This document shows, one piece after another, positions 15,356 through 21,667 of a stretch of 34,948 nucleotides of DNA. This stretch comes from a virus, in IMG/VR virus record IMGVR_UViG_3300022700_000127, positions 1 to 34,948 of that record, one strand, 5' to 3'. The notes under the pieces were generated by a model. The model had not been told where the DNA came from and ran no database searches. It worked only from the letters and a program-made list of their open reading frames with translations. Each line of letters starts with the position of its first letter. The first letter of the stretch is position 1. Both the position numbers and the translations under genes were made by a program.

Positions 15356-16009
15356 TTATATTAATTCTGGATTATTAATCATTTCATTCATAATTTCCAT
15401 TTGATTTATTATTGCTTTAACATCATACTTATTTAAATCAAACCATTCACCATTTATATTTGCATATGAGTATTCCTTATGTAATTCATGTTCAATGTCA
15501 CAATTACAAGTACTAATTAAATACATTTCTTTTTTATATTCTCCTTGTAATTTTTTTAATCTTTCATTAACATTTCTTGATCTACCAATTTTATAATTAT
15601 CACCATCAAAAATAAGATATGTTTTAAATGATGGTCGCAATACTTTAAAAAAATCACCAGATTCAATAGCATTAACAAATTTATTTATATCAATAAAATT
15701 TATCATAAATTGAGCATATATTTCTGGTGATAACCATTTACAAAATAATAATAATAATCCAATTTCTATCCAAGTATTACCATTTTTACCAGCTTTTGTA
15801 ATATATGGTTCATATTTATATTCCTTTTTAAATAAATTAATATAATCATTTACATCGTATCTACTACGAAAGTCTTTCATAGATTTTTTACTTGATGATT
15901 TTTTATTATGCTGTTTTATTAAATCTGTAGCATCAAAAAATCCATCTGATAATCTTTGAGTGAGATTATAATCACCCATTTTTCTAATCATTACTTGATT
16001 TGTTTTCAT
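15356..16009 (-). CDS. KilA-N domain protein with T5orf172 (GIY-YIG-like) domain
   Basis: 217 residues. Residues about 7-115 match the KilA-N DNA-binding domain: RLSDGFFDATDLIKQ near the start, then ITKAGKNGNTWIEIGLLLLFCKWLSPEIYAQF. Residues about 128-192 match the T5orf172/MUG113 branch of the GIY-YIG nucleases: TYLIFDGDNYKIGRSRNVNERLKKLQ, then a Cys/His-containing stretch and ANINGEWFDL. KilA-N proteins of phages are often antirepressor-like or regulatory; the second domain may cut or bind DNA. It is in the leftward operon with a ribbon-helix-helix protein. The start follows an ATTTTAAATTTAAAAT leader. Whether nuclease activity is retained cannot be told: a clear GIY-YIG pair of motifs is reduced to YLIF/YKIG. 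Confidence 0.85.
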   Translation of the reverse strand: MKTNQVMIRKMGDYNLTQRLSDGFFDATDLIKQHNKKSSSKKSMKDFRSRYDVNDYINLFKKEYKYEPYITKAGKNGNTWIEIGLLLLFCKWLSPEIYAQFMINFIDINKFVNAIESGDFFKVLRPSFKTYLIFDGDNYKIGRSRNVNERLKKLQGEYKKEMYLISTCNCDIEHELHKEYSYANINGEWFDLNKYDVKAIINQMEIMNEMINNPELI

Positions 16010-16019
16010 AATTTTAAAT

Positions 16020-16508
16020 TTAAAATGTTTTCATTATTTGTAATGTTTCCTGAAAATTATAATTATTTGCCTCGTGTGCATAGATATACTTATCCCCTAT
16101 AATTTGATATGTATTATCCAAAAATAAGACTGTTTTTGGAACTTTTATCCTTGAATTGATAAAACCCCAACCACGTTTATTTAACTTAAAAAAACCGCTT
16201 CTATTTGGCTTATAATCATCTTGATTTTCAGCATCTATTAAATCCCAAGGCATTCTTGCAAGTCTACCATATGAGGTGAGACTATTACCAAATACTTCCT
16301 TTAGCTTATTATTCACATCTTCATAGTGATGGTATCTGTTACCAGTATCTTTTGTAAGCCATGCTAAAATAAGCAGCCATTTAACATATCTACCTGTTAG
16401 AGAAGTTTTATATCCATCATTTGGGGGTGGAATTGGAATATATGTATGCTTTTCATAATACTCCAATTGCTCTTGTCTTGTCAGTGAATACCAATTACTC
16501 ACTTCCAT
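16020..16508 (-). CDS. Conserved phage hypothetical protein (winged-helix-like)
   Basis: 162 residues from the ATG at 16508; an in-frame GTG two codons upstream (16514) is possible. The sequence has SLTGRYVKWLLILAWL, HHYEDVNNKLKEVFG, SYGRLARMPWDLI, then SGFFKLNKRGWGFINSRIKVPKTVLFLDN. The last part looks like a winged-helix strand-turn with a basic G-W-G-F segment, and the whole pattern recurs in phage proteins of unknown function. The start is preceded by a good Shine-Dalgarno core, GGAGG, six bases before the ATG, lying inside the end of the upstream gene (14-bp overlap). That suggests coupled but independently initiated translation. DNA binding is inferred. Confidence 0.72.
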   Translation of the reverse strand: MEVSNWYSLTRQEQLEYYEKHTYIPIPPPNDGYKTSLTGRYVKWLLILAWLTKDTGNRYHHYEDVNNKLKEVFGNSLTSYGRLARMPWDLIDAENQDDYKPNRSGFFKLNKRGWGFINSRIKVPKTVLFLDNTYQIIGDKYIYAHEANNYNFQETLQIMKTF

Positions 16509-16662
16509 AGTCACCCTCCCCTCTTTTTATTTTCTCATAATATACCTGTTCAGCTTCCTGAACATCACGTATCATTCTTTCAACTGCTTCCCAATGTTGT
16601 GGGTCATTTGAACTAATTTCTTTTTCTCTTACTTCCTGTAAAATTTCTTCTGTTTTTTTCAT
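16495..16662 (-). CDS. 55-aa hypothetical protein
   Basis: 55 residues, highly charged and predicted helical (EEILQEVREKEISS, HWEAVERMIRDVQEAEQVYYEKIKRG). It overlaps the start of the next gene by 14 bp and begins 24 bp after the ribbon-helix-helix gene. The TTTTAAATTAAAA element precedes the ATG by 10 bases on the coding strand. The compact fit inside the operon and the leader support a real gene. Function unknown. Confidence 0.65.
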   Translation of the reverse strand: MKKTEEILQEVREKEISSNDPQHWEAVERMIRDVQEAEQVYYEKIKRGEGDYGSE

Positions 16663-16686
16663 AGTAATTTAATTTTAATTTAAAAG

Positions 16687-16857
16687 TTATTTTTTTCTGA
16701 AATTCTCTTTATTCTTTTTCTTTTCTAATTCGTCAAGATAGTTACTAACTATAAAATTAGCCATAAAACTAATCTTAAGACCATTTTCATCACAATGCTC
16801 TTTTAGTCTATTGTGAGTTTCTTCACTTAAAGTTACATATTTTCCATTTTTTGCCAT
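16687..16857 (-). CDS. Ribbon-helix-helix (CopG/Arc-like) DNA-binding protein
   Basis: 56 residues. GKYVTLSEETHNRLKEHC followed by GLKISFMANFIVSNYLDEL gives a short beta strand and two helices with the spacing of Arc/CopG-type regulators, which bind DNA as dimers through the strand. The C-terminus is lysine-rich. It is the first gene leftward, about 135 bp from the divergent rep gene and directly beside a leftward TATGTTTG -7 box. It is therefore well placed to repress one or both divergent promoters or to control copy number. That target is inferred. Confidence 0.75.
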   Translation of the reverse strand: MAKNGKYVTLSEETHNRLKEHCDENGLKISFMANFIVSNYLDELEKKKNKENFRKK

Positions 16858-16925
16858 AATTCAAATTATTTTAGTTATTATTATTTTCTTTCATTTACAA
16901 ATAAATACCAAATTTTTTAAAAAAA

Positions 16926-16933
16926 CAAACATA
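16926..16933 (-). promoter_or_regulatory. Leftward promoter -7 box
   Basis: On the minus strand this reads TATGTTTG, a match to the Bacteroidota primary-sigma -7 consensus TAnnTTTG. No good -33 TTTG is visible at the usual distance. The leader to the ATG at 16857 would be about 60 bases. Confidence 0.55.
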
Positions 16934-16961
16934 TGATTAGTTTTTTTTAAATTTTTTTTTC

Positions 16962-16969
16962 TACCTTTG
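16962..16969 (+). promoter_or_regulatory. Rightward promoter -7 box for rep
   Basis: TACCTTTG matches TAnnTTTG exactly, 23 bp before the rep ATG at 16993. The -33 region is only T-rich (TTAGTTTTTTTT). It is back to back with the leftward promoter, so one DNA-bound regulator could affect both. Confidence 0.72.
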
Positions 16970-16992
16970 TATTTATAATTAAAATATAAATT

Positions 16993-18048
16993 ATGGAAAA
17001 TATGAAAAATAAAAAATCAAAAAGAATTAAAACAGTTAATGCAATCACTGTTGAAAAGAACTACACTAAAATACCTAATGGTCTATGGAATTTAGATGCT
17101 TCAGAATTTAAAATCTTTTGTTGGTTATTATCAAACAAAAATGAATACACATTTAGTCAATACTTTATGTCAAAGGTATTGAATATGGATTATCGAACTA
17201 TTAAGAAAAAGCTATTTAATTTAGAAAAGTATAATTTAATTAAAATGGATGATAATTTAATTACTATTAGTTCGTCAACTAATAGTTCATCAACTAATAA
17301 TAGTCAGTCAACTATTAGTTCGTCAACTACAATTAATAGTAAATCAACTAATAGTTCATCGACTAATAATAGTCAGTCAACTAATAGTAAAACTAGTTCG
17401 TCAACTATTAATACTAGTCAGTCAACTAATAAAATAATGGTTGACCAACTAACGAATAATACTAAACAAGATTATAAACAAGATAAAGTTGGAAATAAGA
17501 CTTCAACTTATTCTGGGAAATCTGCTTTTGATTTCAATGCTTGGTATAAAAAAAAGAAACATATTATTGAGGATAAATTAAATTTATCATATTCTGATTT
17601 TAGAAAAGAGGTTAGTATATTCTACAATAAAAATAAGGATAAGTATGGTAATGATTATAAAATAATGGTAACAGATTGCTTAAATCATTTGCTTGATAAT
17701 AAACCAACATCAAATAATTCAACATCACAAGAACCAACATTTAATTATAAAACTAAATATATTGAGGATAATAAATCATTCAACAATATATATCAAGAGT
17801 TTAAATTAAGTAATATAATCCAACCAGAGAAATTTGAAAAGTGGATAATCCAAGATGTGTTAGAAAGATTTGGTGAAGGATATGATAATCCAATTGCAAT
17901 AGATGTTGAATTTCCAAAGCAATGTGAACATATTAATGAAATTATTTCAATTATTAGAAGTAGAGCAAGAGACATTTTCAATGGACAAATTAGTTTAGAT
18001 GAAATTGATAACGATTTAAATAATCCAATGATAACAATTAAATGGTAA
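16993..18048 (+). CDS. Replication initiator protein (Rep) carrying the origin in its gene
   Basis: 351 residues. Residues about 20-95 form a winged-helix domain (NGLWNLDASEFKIFCWLLSN, TFSQYFMSKVLNMDYRTIKKKL, LEKYNLIKMD) like those of phage O-type and plasmid initiators. Residues about 95-150 are a Ser/Thr/Asn-rich linker whose DNA is an array of direct repeats. The C-terminal part (about 170-351) has SAFDFNAWYKKKKHIIEDKLNL and further helices and may recruit the host helicase or its loader. Placing initiator-binding repeats inside the initiator's own coding sequence is the lambda O arrangement. No phage polymerase or helicase was found, so replication must use the host's. The linker length suits a flexible join between DNA-binding and recruiting parts. 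It is the first gene after the rightward promoter. Confidence 0.78.
   Translation: MENMKNKKSKRIKTVNAITVEKNYTKIPNGLWNLDASEFKIFCWLLSNKNEYTFSQYFMSKVLNMDYRTIKKKLFNLEKYNLIKMDDNLITISSSTNSSSTNNSQSTISSSTTINSKSTNSSSTNNSQSTNSKTSSSTINTSQSTNKIMVDQLTNNTKQDYKQDKVGNKTSTYSGKSAFDFNAWYKKKKHIIEDKLNLSYSDFRKEVSIFYNKNKDKYGNDYKIMVTDCLNHLLDNKPTSNNSTSQEPTFNYKTKYIEDNKSFNNIYQEFKLSNIIQPEKFEKWIIQDVLERFGEGYDNPIAIDVEFPKQCEHINEIISIIRSRARDIFNGQISLDEIDNDLNNPMITIKW
17267..17454. repeat. Iteron-like array inside rep, putative replication origin
   Basis: Nine copies of a core TCAACT (one is TCGACT), with starts at 17275, 17290, 17308, 17323, 17344, 17359, 17377, 17401 and 17422, plus a variant CCAACT at 17445. Most are preceded by TAGTT or TAGTCAG and followed by AATA or ATTA (consensus about TAGTYNRTCAACTAATA). 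Spacings are 15-24 bp and multiples of three, as required inside a coding frame. The region is locally AT-rich and next to the winged-helix coding part. Origin function is inferred. Confidence 0.7.
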
Positions 18049-18129
18049 TAGTTCAATGATAACAATGCATGGTAATAGTTCAATGGTAATACTCACTGTT
18101 AACAATAACCATATCCCAAGGGATAGGTT
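18026..18129. repeat. Tandem repeat and hairpin at the rep 3' end
   Basis: A 27-28-bp unit starts at 18026, 18054 and (partial) 18081; the 17-mer ATGGTAATAGTTCAATG is exact at 18042 and 18069. The array overlaps the rep stop codon. It is followed by a bulged inverted repeat AACCATATCCC/GGGATAGGTT at 18107-18129. The gap on to the next gene (18227) has TACTTAAAT twice but no gene. It may be a second initiator or regulator binding array. Confidence 0.6.
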
Positions 18130-18190
18130 GAAAAAGTGCAGTTCCGCCAATTCGGTATTGAAGTACTTAAATTACTTAAATAAAAAAACG

Positions 18191-18221
18191 TTACTATGTT
18201 AAGAAATTTTAATTATCTTTA
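18191..18221 (+). promoter_or_regulatory. Weak host-type promoter before the first sigma-like gene
   Basis: TATCTTTA at 18214-18221 differs from TAnnTTTG in the last base; GTTAC lies about 20 bp upstream where the -33 element belongs. A start point just after it would fall at or near the ATG at 18228, so the mRNA may be nearly leaderless. Confidence 0.4.
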
Positions 18222-18227
18222 CATTGT

Positions 18228-18950
18228 ATGAAAAAGAAAGGTTATTGGAGTGAAATAGAAGATAAATTATGCTCTGACTTTATATTGGCAGATAAAAGGT
18301 CAGAGAAATATACTATCTACAAACAATTATATCCCAAATTCGAATATATGATAAGGTCAATAATGCATCGTTATTTTTCAATTTCATCGCTATATTTTGA
18401 AGACTTTTTTGTTTTGACACTATCACACGTATTTTTAAAATTGGATGGATATAATGAGAAAAAAAGGGGTAAAAATGGATGGTATTCATATGTGCAAACA
18501 CTTGCTAAAAACTATTTAATTGATCTTGTAAAAAAACAGCACAGTGAATTAAATGCTGCAATGACAATAACCAATCGTGATGAGAAAGATGTGTATGAAC
18601 TTGAAATAAGTGATAATAATCATTATGAGAATTCTAAATTAAAAGATACTTTAATCGAACATTTTGAAAATAAAATCAACATAGTAAAAAAGAATATAAT
18701 AAAACACGCTAATGTATCAAGTGAAAGATTTTTAAATTCATTAAAAAAAGAGATTATTTATTTAGAATTACTTATTGATTTTATAATTGAACATGATAAT
18801 TATACAATTGCTAATTTTATTGAGTATCTGTATCATTCACATAGTGATAAATTAAAGCGACTTGATATAGTAACTTTTACAAATAAGTATTTGAATCGAA
18901 ATATGAGCTATAATAAATTCAATGAGCTTGATAAAGAGGAAGGTAGATAA
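18228..18950 (+). CDS. RNA polymerase sigma-70-like factor (region 2 present)
   Basis: 240 residues. Residues about 30-105 follow sigma region 2: YPKFEYMIRSIMHRYF, then YFEDFFVLTLSHVFLKLDGYNEKKRG and WYSYVQTLAKNYLIDLVKKQ, with the acidic helix, F/L-rich core helix and basic DNA-facing helix in the right order. The C-terminal 120 residues are helical and Lys/Asn-rich with no clear region 4 (TFTNKYLNRNMSYNKFNEL could be a helix-turn-helix). It is the first gene after rep, preceded by a weak host-type promoter. A phage sigma factor could redirect the host polymerase to phage late promoters. The class is confident; the exact target is inferred. Confidence 0.7.
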   Translation: MKKKGYWSEIEDKLCSDFILADKRSEKYTIYKQLYPKFEYMIRSIMHRYFSISSLYFEDFFVLTLSHVFLKLDGYNEKKRGKNGWYSYVQTLAKNYLIDLVKKQHSELNAAMTITNRDEKDVYELEISDNNHYENSKLKDTLIEHFENKINIVKKNIIKHANVSSERFLNSLKKEIIYLELLIDFIIEHDNYTIANFIEYLYHSHSDKLKRLDIVTFTNKYLNRNMSYNKFNELDKEEGR

Positions 18951-19019
18951 TAAATGGAAAAAAAGTTTTATAATTTTTTGAATTTTTTAAATTTATGACT
19001 ATTTATTATTGAATTTAAC

Positions 19020-19050
19020 TTGACAGGTAAAAAAAATAATAGTATCTTTG
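19020..19050 (+). promoter_or_regulatory. Good host-type promoter between the sigma-like genes
   Basis: TTG (19020-19022), 20 bp, then TATCTTTG (19043-19050), an exact TAnnTTTG at standard spacing for the Bacteroidota primary sigma factor. The start point would be near 19057, 12 bases before the ATG at 19069. This is the best host-type promoter in the window. Confidence 0.78.
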
Positions 19051-19068
19051 AAAAAGAAAATTTAAATT

Positions 19069-19461
19069 ATGACAATAGAGTTCTTTATAGTAATGCTTTC
19101 AGTTGCAATGATGGCAATTCAAGTGGTGAGTAGCACTCTTTCTTTAAAAATAAAGCGTCTTTTAGGAGTAAATTTGCCATATCGCTACTCAGCACTTTCT
19201 AATATATATTTTTATACTAAATGGCTAAATTTAGGGGTAGATGCAACAATTTTATTGAGTATACCCCTACTTTTGGTTACAACATTTTTTAAAATACACA
19301 GATTCATAGCAGAACTATTTGGTTGTCCTTATTGCATTGGATTTTGGATTAGTCTTGCAGTGAACTATTATTATTTTAATTTTGCTTTAATAACATCACT
19401 TTTATATGCTCCATTGGCACTTGTTTTTGTTGCTATTTTGGATAAAATAATGTCACAGTAA
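19069..19461 (+). CDS. Polytopic membrane protein with CPYC motif (DUF1360-like)
   Basis: 130 residues with about four hydrophobic helices (5-30, 62-82, 92-110, 112-127). Between the second and third is ELFGCPYCIGFWISL, a Cys-x-x-Cys followed by G-F-W. This signature is shared with small DUF1360-type membrane proteins found in phages and bacteria. The cysteines could bind metal or act as a redox pair. It is four bases from the second sigma-like gene and shares the promoter at 19020, so it is expressed with early/middle regulatory genes, not lysis genes. Function unknown; superinfection exclusion is one guess from the location. Confidence 0.62.
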   Translation: MTIEFFIVMLSVAMMAIQVVSSTLSLKIKRLLGVNLPYRYSALSNIYFYTKWLNLGVDATILLSIPLLLVTTFFKIHRFIAELFGCPYCIGFWISLAVNYYYFNFALITSLLYAPLALVFVAILDKIMSQ

Positions 19462-19464
19462 TTA

Positions 19465-20013
19465 ATGAACACAGGATATACAACAGTTGATAACTATTTT
19501 AAATCAAATTATGACACTTTAAGAGATTACTGTCAAAAATATAACATAGATGAAGATAAAATCAATGATATATATCTCAAGATGAAGAGATTAAATCCAA
19601 CTGGCATGACAATAAATCAGATGTTTCAATACACAAGGACAGGAATTTGGAATAAAATAAGAGATGAGAGCAGACTTAGAACAAGAAGAGGTCACAGTAT
19701 TGAAATAAATGAGTGTAACATTGATAGAGTAGAGGAAAAATTAAGAGAAGAGGATTATTCAGATAATTGGCAATACAGGGATGAAATAGAATGGCTTACA
19801 AAAATGGTATTTTTATATATATCTCAAAGAAAAATCTTCTCTGACATTGACGTTTTTATATTAAAGAGCTATGTTTTTACTGACAAAACATATGCTGAAT
19901 TAGAAAAAGAGATTGGTATAAGTCAGGATATATGTAAGAAAACAATGCGAAAGTTTAGAAATGATCTTAGAAATAATTTTATTGATTTCATAAAAAAATA
20001 TAAAAATGGGTGA
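19465..20013 (+). CDS. Second sigma-like factor (regions 2 and 4, ECF-like)
   Basis: 182 residues. The N-terminal half (FKSNYDTLRDYCQKYNI, DEDKINDIYLKMKRL, FQYTRTGIWNKIRDESR) resembles a divergent sigma region 2. The C-terminal part about 130-175 (DVFILKSYVFTDKTYAELEKEIGISQDICKKTMRKFRNDLRNN) is a convincing region-4 helix-turn-helix that would contact the -35-type element. A basic RLRTRRGH linker separates them. It starts three bases after the membrane protein gene and overlaps the next gene by 8 bp. Together with the gene at 18228 the phage has two candidate polymerase-redirecting proteins; this one is the better candidate for promoter recognition because region 4 is intact. Confidence 0.7.
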   Translation: MNTGYTTVDNYFKSNYDTLRDYCQKYNIDEDKINDIYLKMKRLNPTGMTINQMFQYTRTGIWNKIRDESRLRTRRGHSIEINECNIDRVEEKLREEDYSDNWQYRDEIEWLTKMVFLYISQRKIFSDIDVFILKSYVFTDKTYAELEKEIGISQDICKKTMRKFRNDLRNNFIDFIKKYKNG

Positions 20014-20209
20014 TAGATTAACAAAAGAGCAAATAAAAGAGGTAATGGAACAACCCAAAACACAGGCGTTAATTCCAATGTATAAAAAAATTTGGAAGCA
20101 AGCAACCGGTAAGGAATTTGAAGGTTGTAACTGCAGAGGTAATTTTCAAAGACTCTATAAACTGTGTTATAATTACTATAAAAACAATTTTAAATTAAAA
20201 ACAATATGA
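20006..20209 (+). CDS. 67-aa conserved small phage protein
   Basis: 67 residues, basic, mostly helical (TKEQIKEVMEQPKTQALIPMYKKIWKQATG), with GCNCRG and a third Cys in RLYKLCYNYYKNN. The Cys pair could bind metal. It overlaps the upstream sigma-like gene by 8 bp and the downstream microprotein gene by an ATGA junction. Its last residues (NNFKLKTI) are encoded by the AATTTTAAATTAAAA element that also serves as the leader of the next gene. Function unknown. Confidence 0.65.
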   Translation: MGDRLTKEQIKEVMEQPKTQALIPMYKKIWKQATGKEFEGCNCRGNFQRLYKLCYNYYKNNFKLKTI

Positions 20210-20313
20210 TAATAATTGAACTTGGAGTGCTCATAACATTAATTTTAATTGTTTTTGAGCTAAATGAATTAAAACAAGAAATTAAAGAAAAAAAAGAAAG
20301 GAATAAAAAATGA
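20206..20313 (+). CDS. 35-aa single-pass membrane microprotein
   Basis: Thirty-five residues: a hydrophobic helix (about 1-17, IIIELGVLITLILIVFEL) followed by a charged helix (NELKQEIKEKKERNKK). Both ends are ATGA overlaps: its ATG overlaps the TGA of the upstream gene, and its TGA overlaps the ATG of the downstream gene. The AATTTTAAATTAAAA leader lies 5 bases before the ATG. This tight double coupling is the main evidence that so short a frame is translated. Role unknown; a membrane anchor or small lysis or exclusion peptide is possible. Confidence 0.62.
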   Translation: MIIIELGVLITLILIVFELNELKQEIKEKKERNKK

Positions 20314-20789
20314 ATTTACAGCAATATAAATACGTAGAGAAAGTCTACAATGAAATTATAAGAACAAATCTCTTAAAGCCACGTGAGATTAAAACAGCAG
20401 CTAATTATATATTAGACAATGATGAAAATGCATTAATCTCAATACCAAGAGCAAAAACAATTATCTATTCATTTATGAACCATCAGGCAGAGAAGTTCTT
20501 AAAAGCATTTGAAGAGGTTTTAGAAGATGTAGATGACGATGACAAACAGGTAGACACTACAGATACAAATGCACCTGAACCACAGCCAACAAAAGAAGAA
20601 CAATCACACAGTGAACAGGTACACTATGTTGGTATTAAAGAGCAAGAAGAAGACAGTGAAGATTTGAATGCTGTAAAACAGCAAATTGAGGAGTTAAAAC
20701 AGAAAAAAGAAAACTCAAATGATTCAAATCAGAAGAGAAGTCTGTCAATGAAAATAAATTATTTAAATAAGAAATTGAAAGAAGAATAA
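20310..20789 (+). CDS. Hypothetical protein, helical head, acidic linker, coiled-coil tail
   Basis: 159 residues. The first 75 are helical (YKYVEKVYNEIIRTNLLKPREIKTAANYIL, IYSFMNHQAEKFLKAFEEV). The middle is acidic and rich in Asp, Thr and Pro (DVDDDDKQVDTTDTNAPEP). The tail is a coiled coil (DLNAVKQQIEELKQKKEN, KRSLSMKINYLNKKLKEE). No catalytic motif. The start ATG overlaps the preceding TGA and has a weak AAAGGA upstream. The layout suggests an adaptor that joins two partners. Function unknown. Confidence 0.7.
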   Translation: MNLQQYKYVEKVYNEIIRTNLLKPREIKTAANYILDNDENALISIPRAKTIIYSFMNHQAEKFLKAFEEVLEDVDDDDKQVDTTDTNAPEPQPTKEEQSHSEQVHYVGIKEQEEDSEDLNAVKQQIEELKQKKENSNDSNQKRSLSMKINYLNKKLKEE

Positions 20790-20793
20790 TAAT

Positions 20794-21057
20794 ATGTTTA
20801 TACTAAGAAGAGTGACATCAGAATATAATCAAATAAATCAAATAATTGGTGATAGTTATAATCTTGTAATTAAGGATATGCATAAGCATGAATTTGATAG
20901 AACCTGTCAGATAAATCAATGTGATTCTGATAATGTATTTGGATTTGTAGTCTATAATGATGGCAGTAGAATTTATAGATTATATAAAAAATCAACTTAT
21001 TTAATGTATACCTCAACAGGTGATTTATTTGAGAATTTAAGTAATTATAATAATTAA
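20794..21057 (+). CDS. Hypothetical small protein
   Basis: 87 residues of mixed alpha/beta character with many aromatic residues (VFGFVVYNDGSRIYRLYKKSTYLMY) and two Cys (CQINQC). No membrane segment or recognised domain. It begins four bases after the preceding stop codon and ends 24 bp before the endolysin. It reads as a normal co-transcribed gene. Function unknown. Confidence 0.65.
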   Translation: MFILRRVTSEYNQINQIIGDSYNLVIKDMHKHEFDRTCQINQCDSDNVFGFVVYNDGSRIYRLYKKSTYLMYTSTGDLFENLSNYNN

Positions 21058-21081
21058 ATAAAAAAAAAATAAATAAAAAAT

Positions 21082-21510
21082 ATGCCGGAATTTTCAAAAC
21101 AATCAGCAAATAATTTATCATCATGCCACAGTGATTTAATAATGCTTTTCACTCAACTGATAAAGTATTATGATTTCACTGTATTGCATGGTCACAGAAC
21201 ACCACAGGAGCAATATGAACTCTATCTCAAAGGTAGAGAAAAACAGGGTGATATAGTAACCTATAAAGATGGTTATGAGAATAAATCAAAACATAATTAT
21301 TTACCCTCTAAAGCAGTTGACATAATAACATATCACAATGAAAAACCACATTATAGGTGGGATAATAAAGATGAACATCAGTATTTAGGTGGTCTTGCAA
21401 TGGGTATGTATCATAGATTAAAAAGAGAAGGATTAATTAAATCAACTATCGAATGGGGTGGACATTTTAATAGTCTTTATGATCCATTTCACTTTCAAAT
21501 TAAAGAATAA
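21082..21510 (+). CDS. Endolysin, M15-family peptidase
   Basis: 142 residues, the size of a single-domain M15 L,D/D,D-carboxypeptidase or endopeptidase that cuts the peptide part of peptidoglycan. Zinc ligands and catalytic residues are in place: H71 and D80 in the SKHNYLPSKAVDI motif, E124 in the EWGGHF motif, and H137 in the PFHFQ motif near the C-terminus. An HGHRTPQEQ segment (36-44) is also characteristic of these phage enzymes. There is no signal peptide or cell-wall-binding domain, so release must depend on a holin; the candidate holin is far away at 12019. It lies within the middle genes upstream of the terminase. Confidence 0.88.
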   Translation: MPEFSKQSANNLSSCHSDLIMLFTQLIKYYDFTVLHGHRTPQEQYELYLKGREKQGDIVTYKDGYENKSKHNYLPSKAVDIITYHNEKPHYRWDNKDEHQYLGGLAMGMYHRLKREGLIKSTIEWGGHFNSLYDPFHFQIKE

Positions 21511-21511
21511 T

Positions 21512-21667
21512 ATGGAAAATAAAACACATGACATTCCAAAAGGTAGTGTAATAATCAAACAGGAAGAGCTAGAACATCTCAAAATGTGTGAGCAAAAAAT
21601 GATTTATTTTGAGAAGATGGTAAATGAACTGCAGAAAGAGAATTTTAAATTAAAAAAGAATGAATAA
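21512..21667 (+). CDS. 51-aa coiled-coil protein
   Basis: 51 residues from the ATG just after the endolysin stop codon; a longer in-frame extension inside the endolysin gene is not believable. The N-terminus (KTHDIPKGSVIIKQEELEHL) is followed by a coiled coil (KMIYFEKMVNELQKENFKLKKN). Its end is encoded by the AATTTTAAATTAAAA element that forms the next gene's leader, and it overlaps that gene by 8 bp. Function unknown. Confidence 0.6.
   Translation: MENKTHDIPKGSVIIKQEELEHLKMCEQKMIYFEKMVNELQKENFKLKKNE

Noticed and set aside
16020-16514. GTG start at 16514 for the 162-residue gene
   Set aside because: The ATG two codons later (16508) has the better-spaced GGAGG site, so it is preferred; GTG cannot be excluded.
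17267-17454. CRISPR-like array
   Set aside because: The repeats are short (6-bp core), with unit lengths of 15-24 bp and no unique spacers, and they are translated as part of rep. No cas genes are present.
18368-18376. TCGTTATTT near-match to the late motif inside the first sigma-like gene
   Set aside because: One mismatch, inside a coding region with no gene start nearby; most likely chance.
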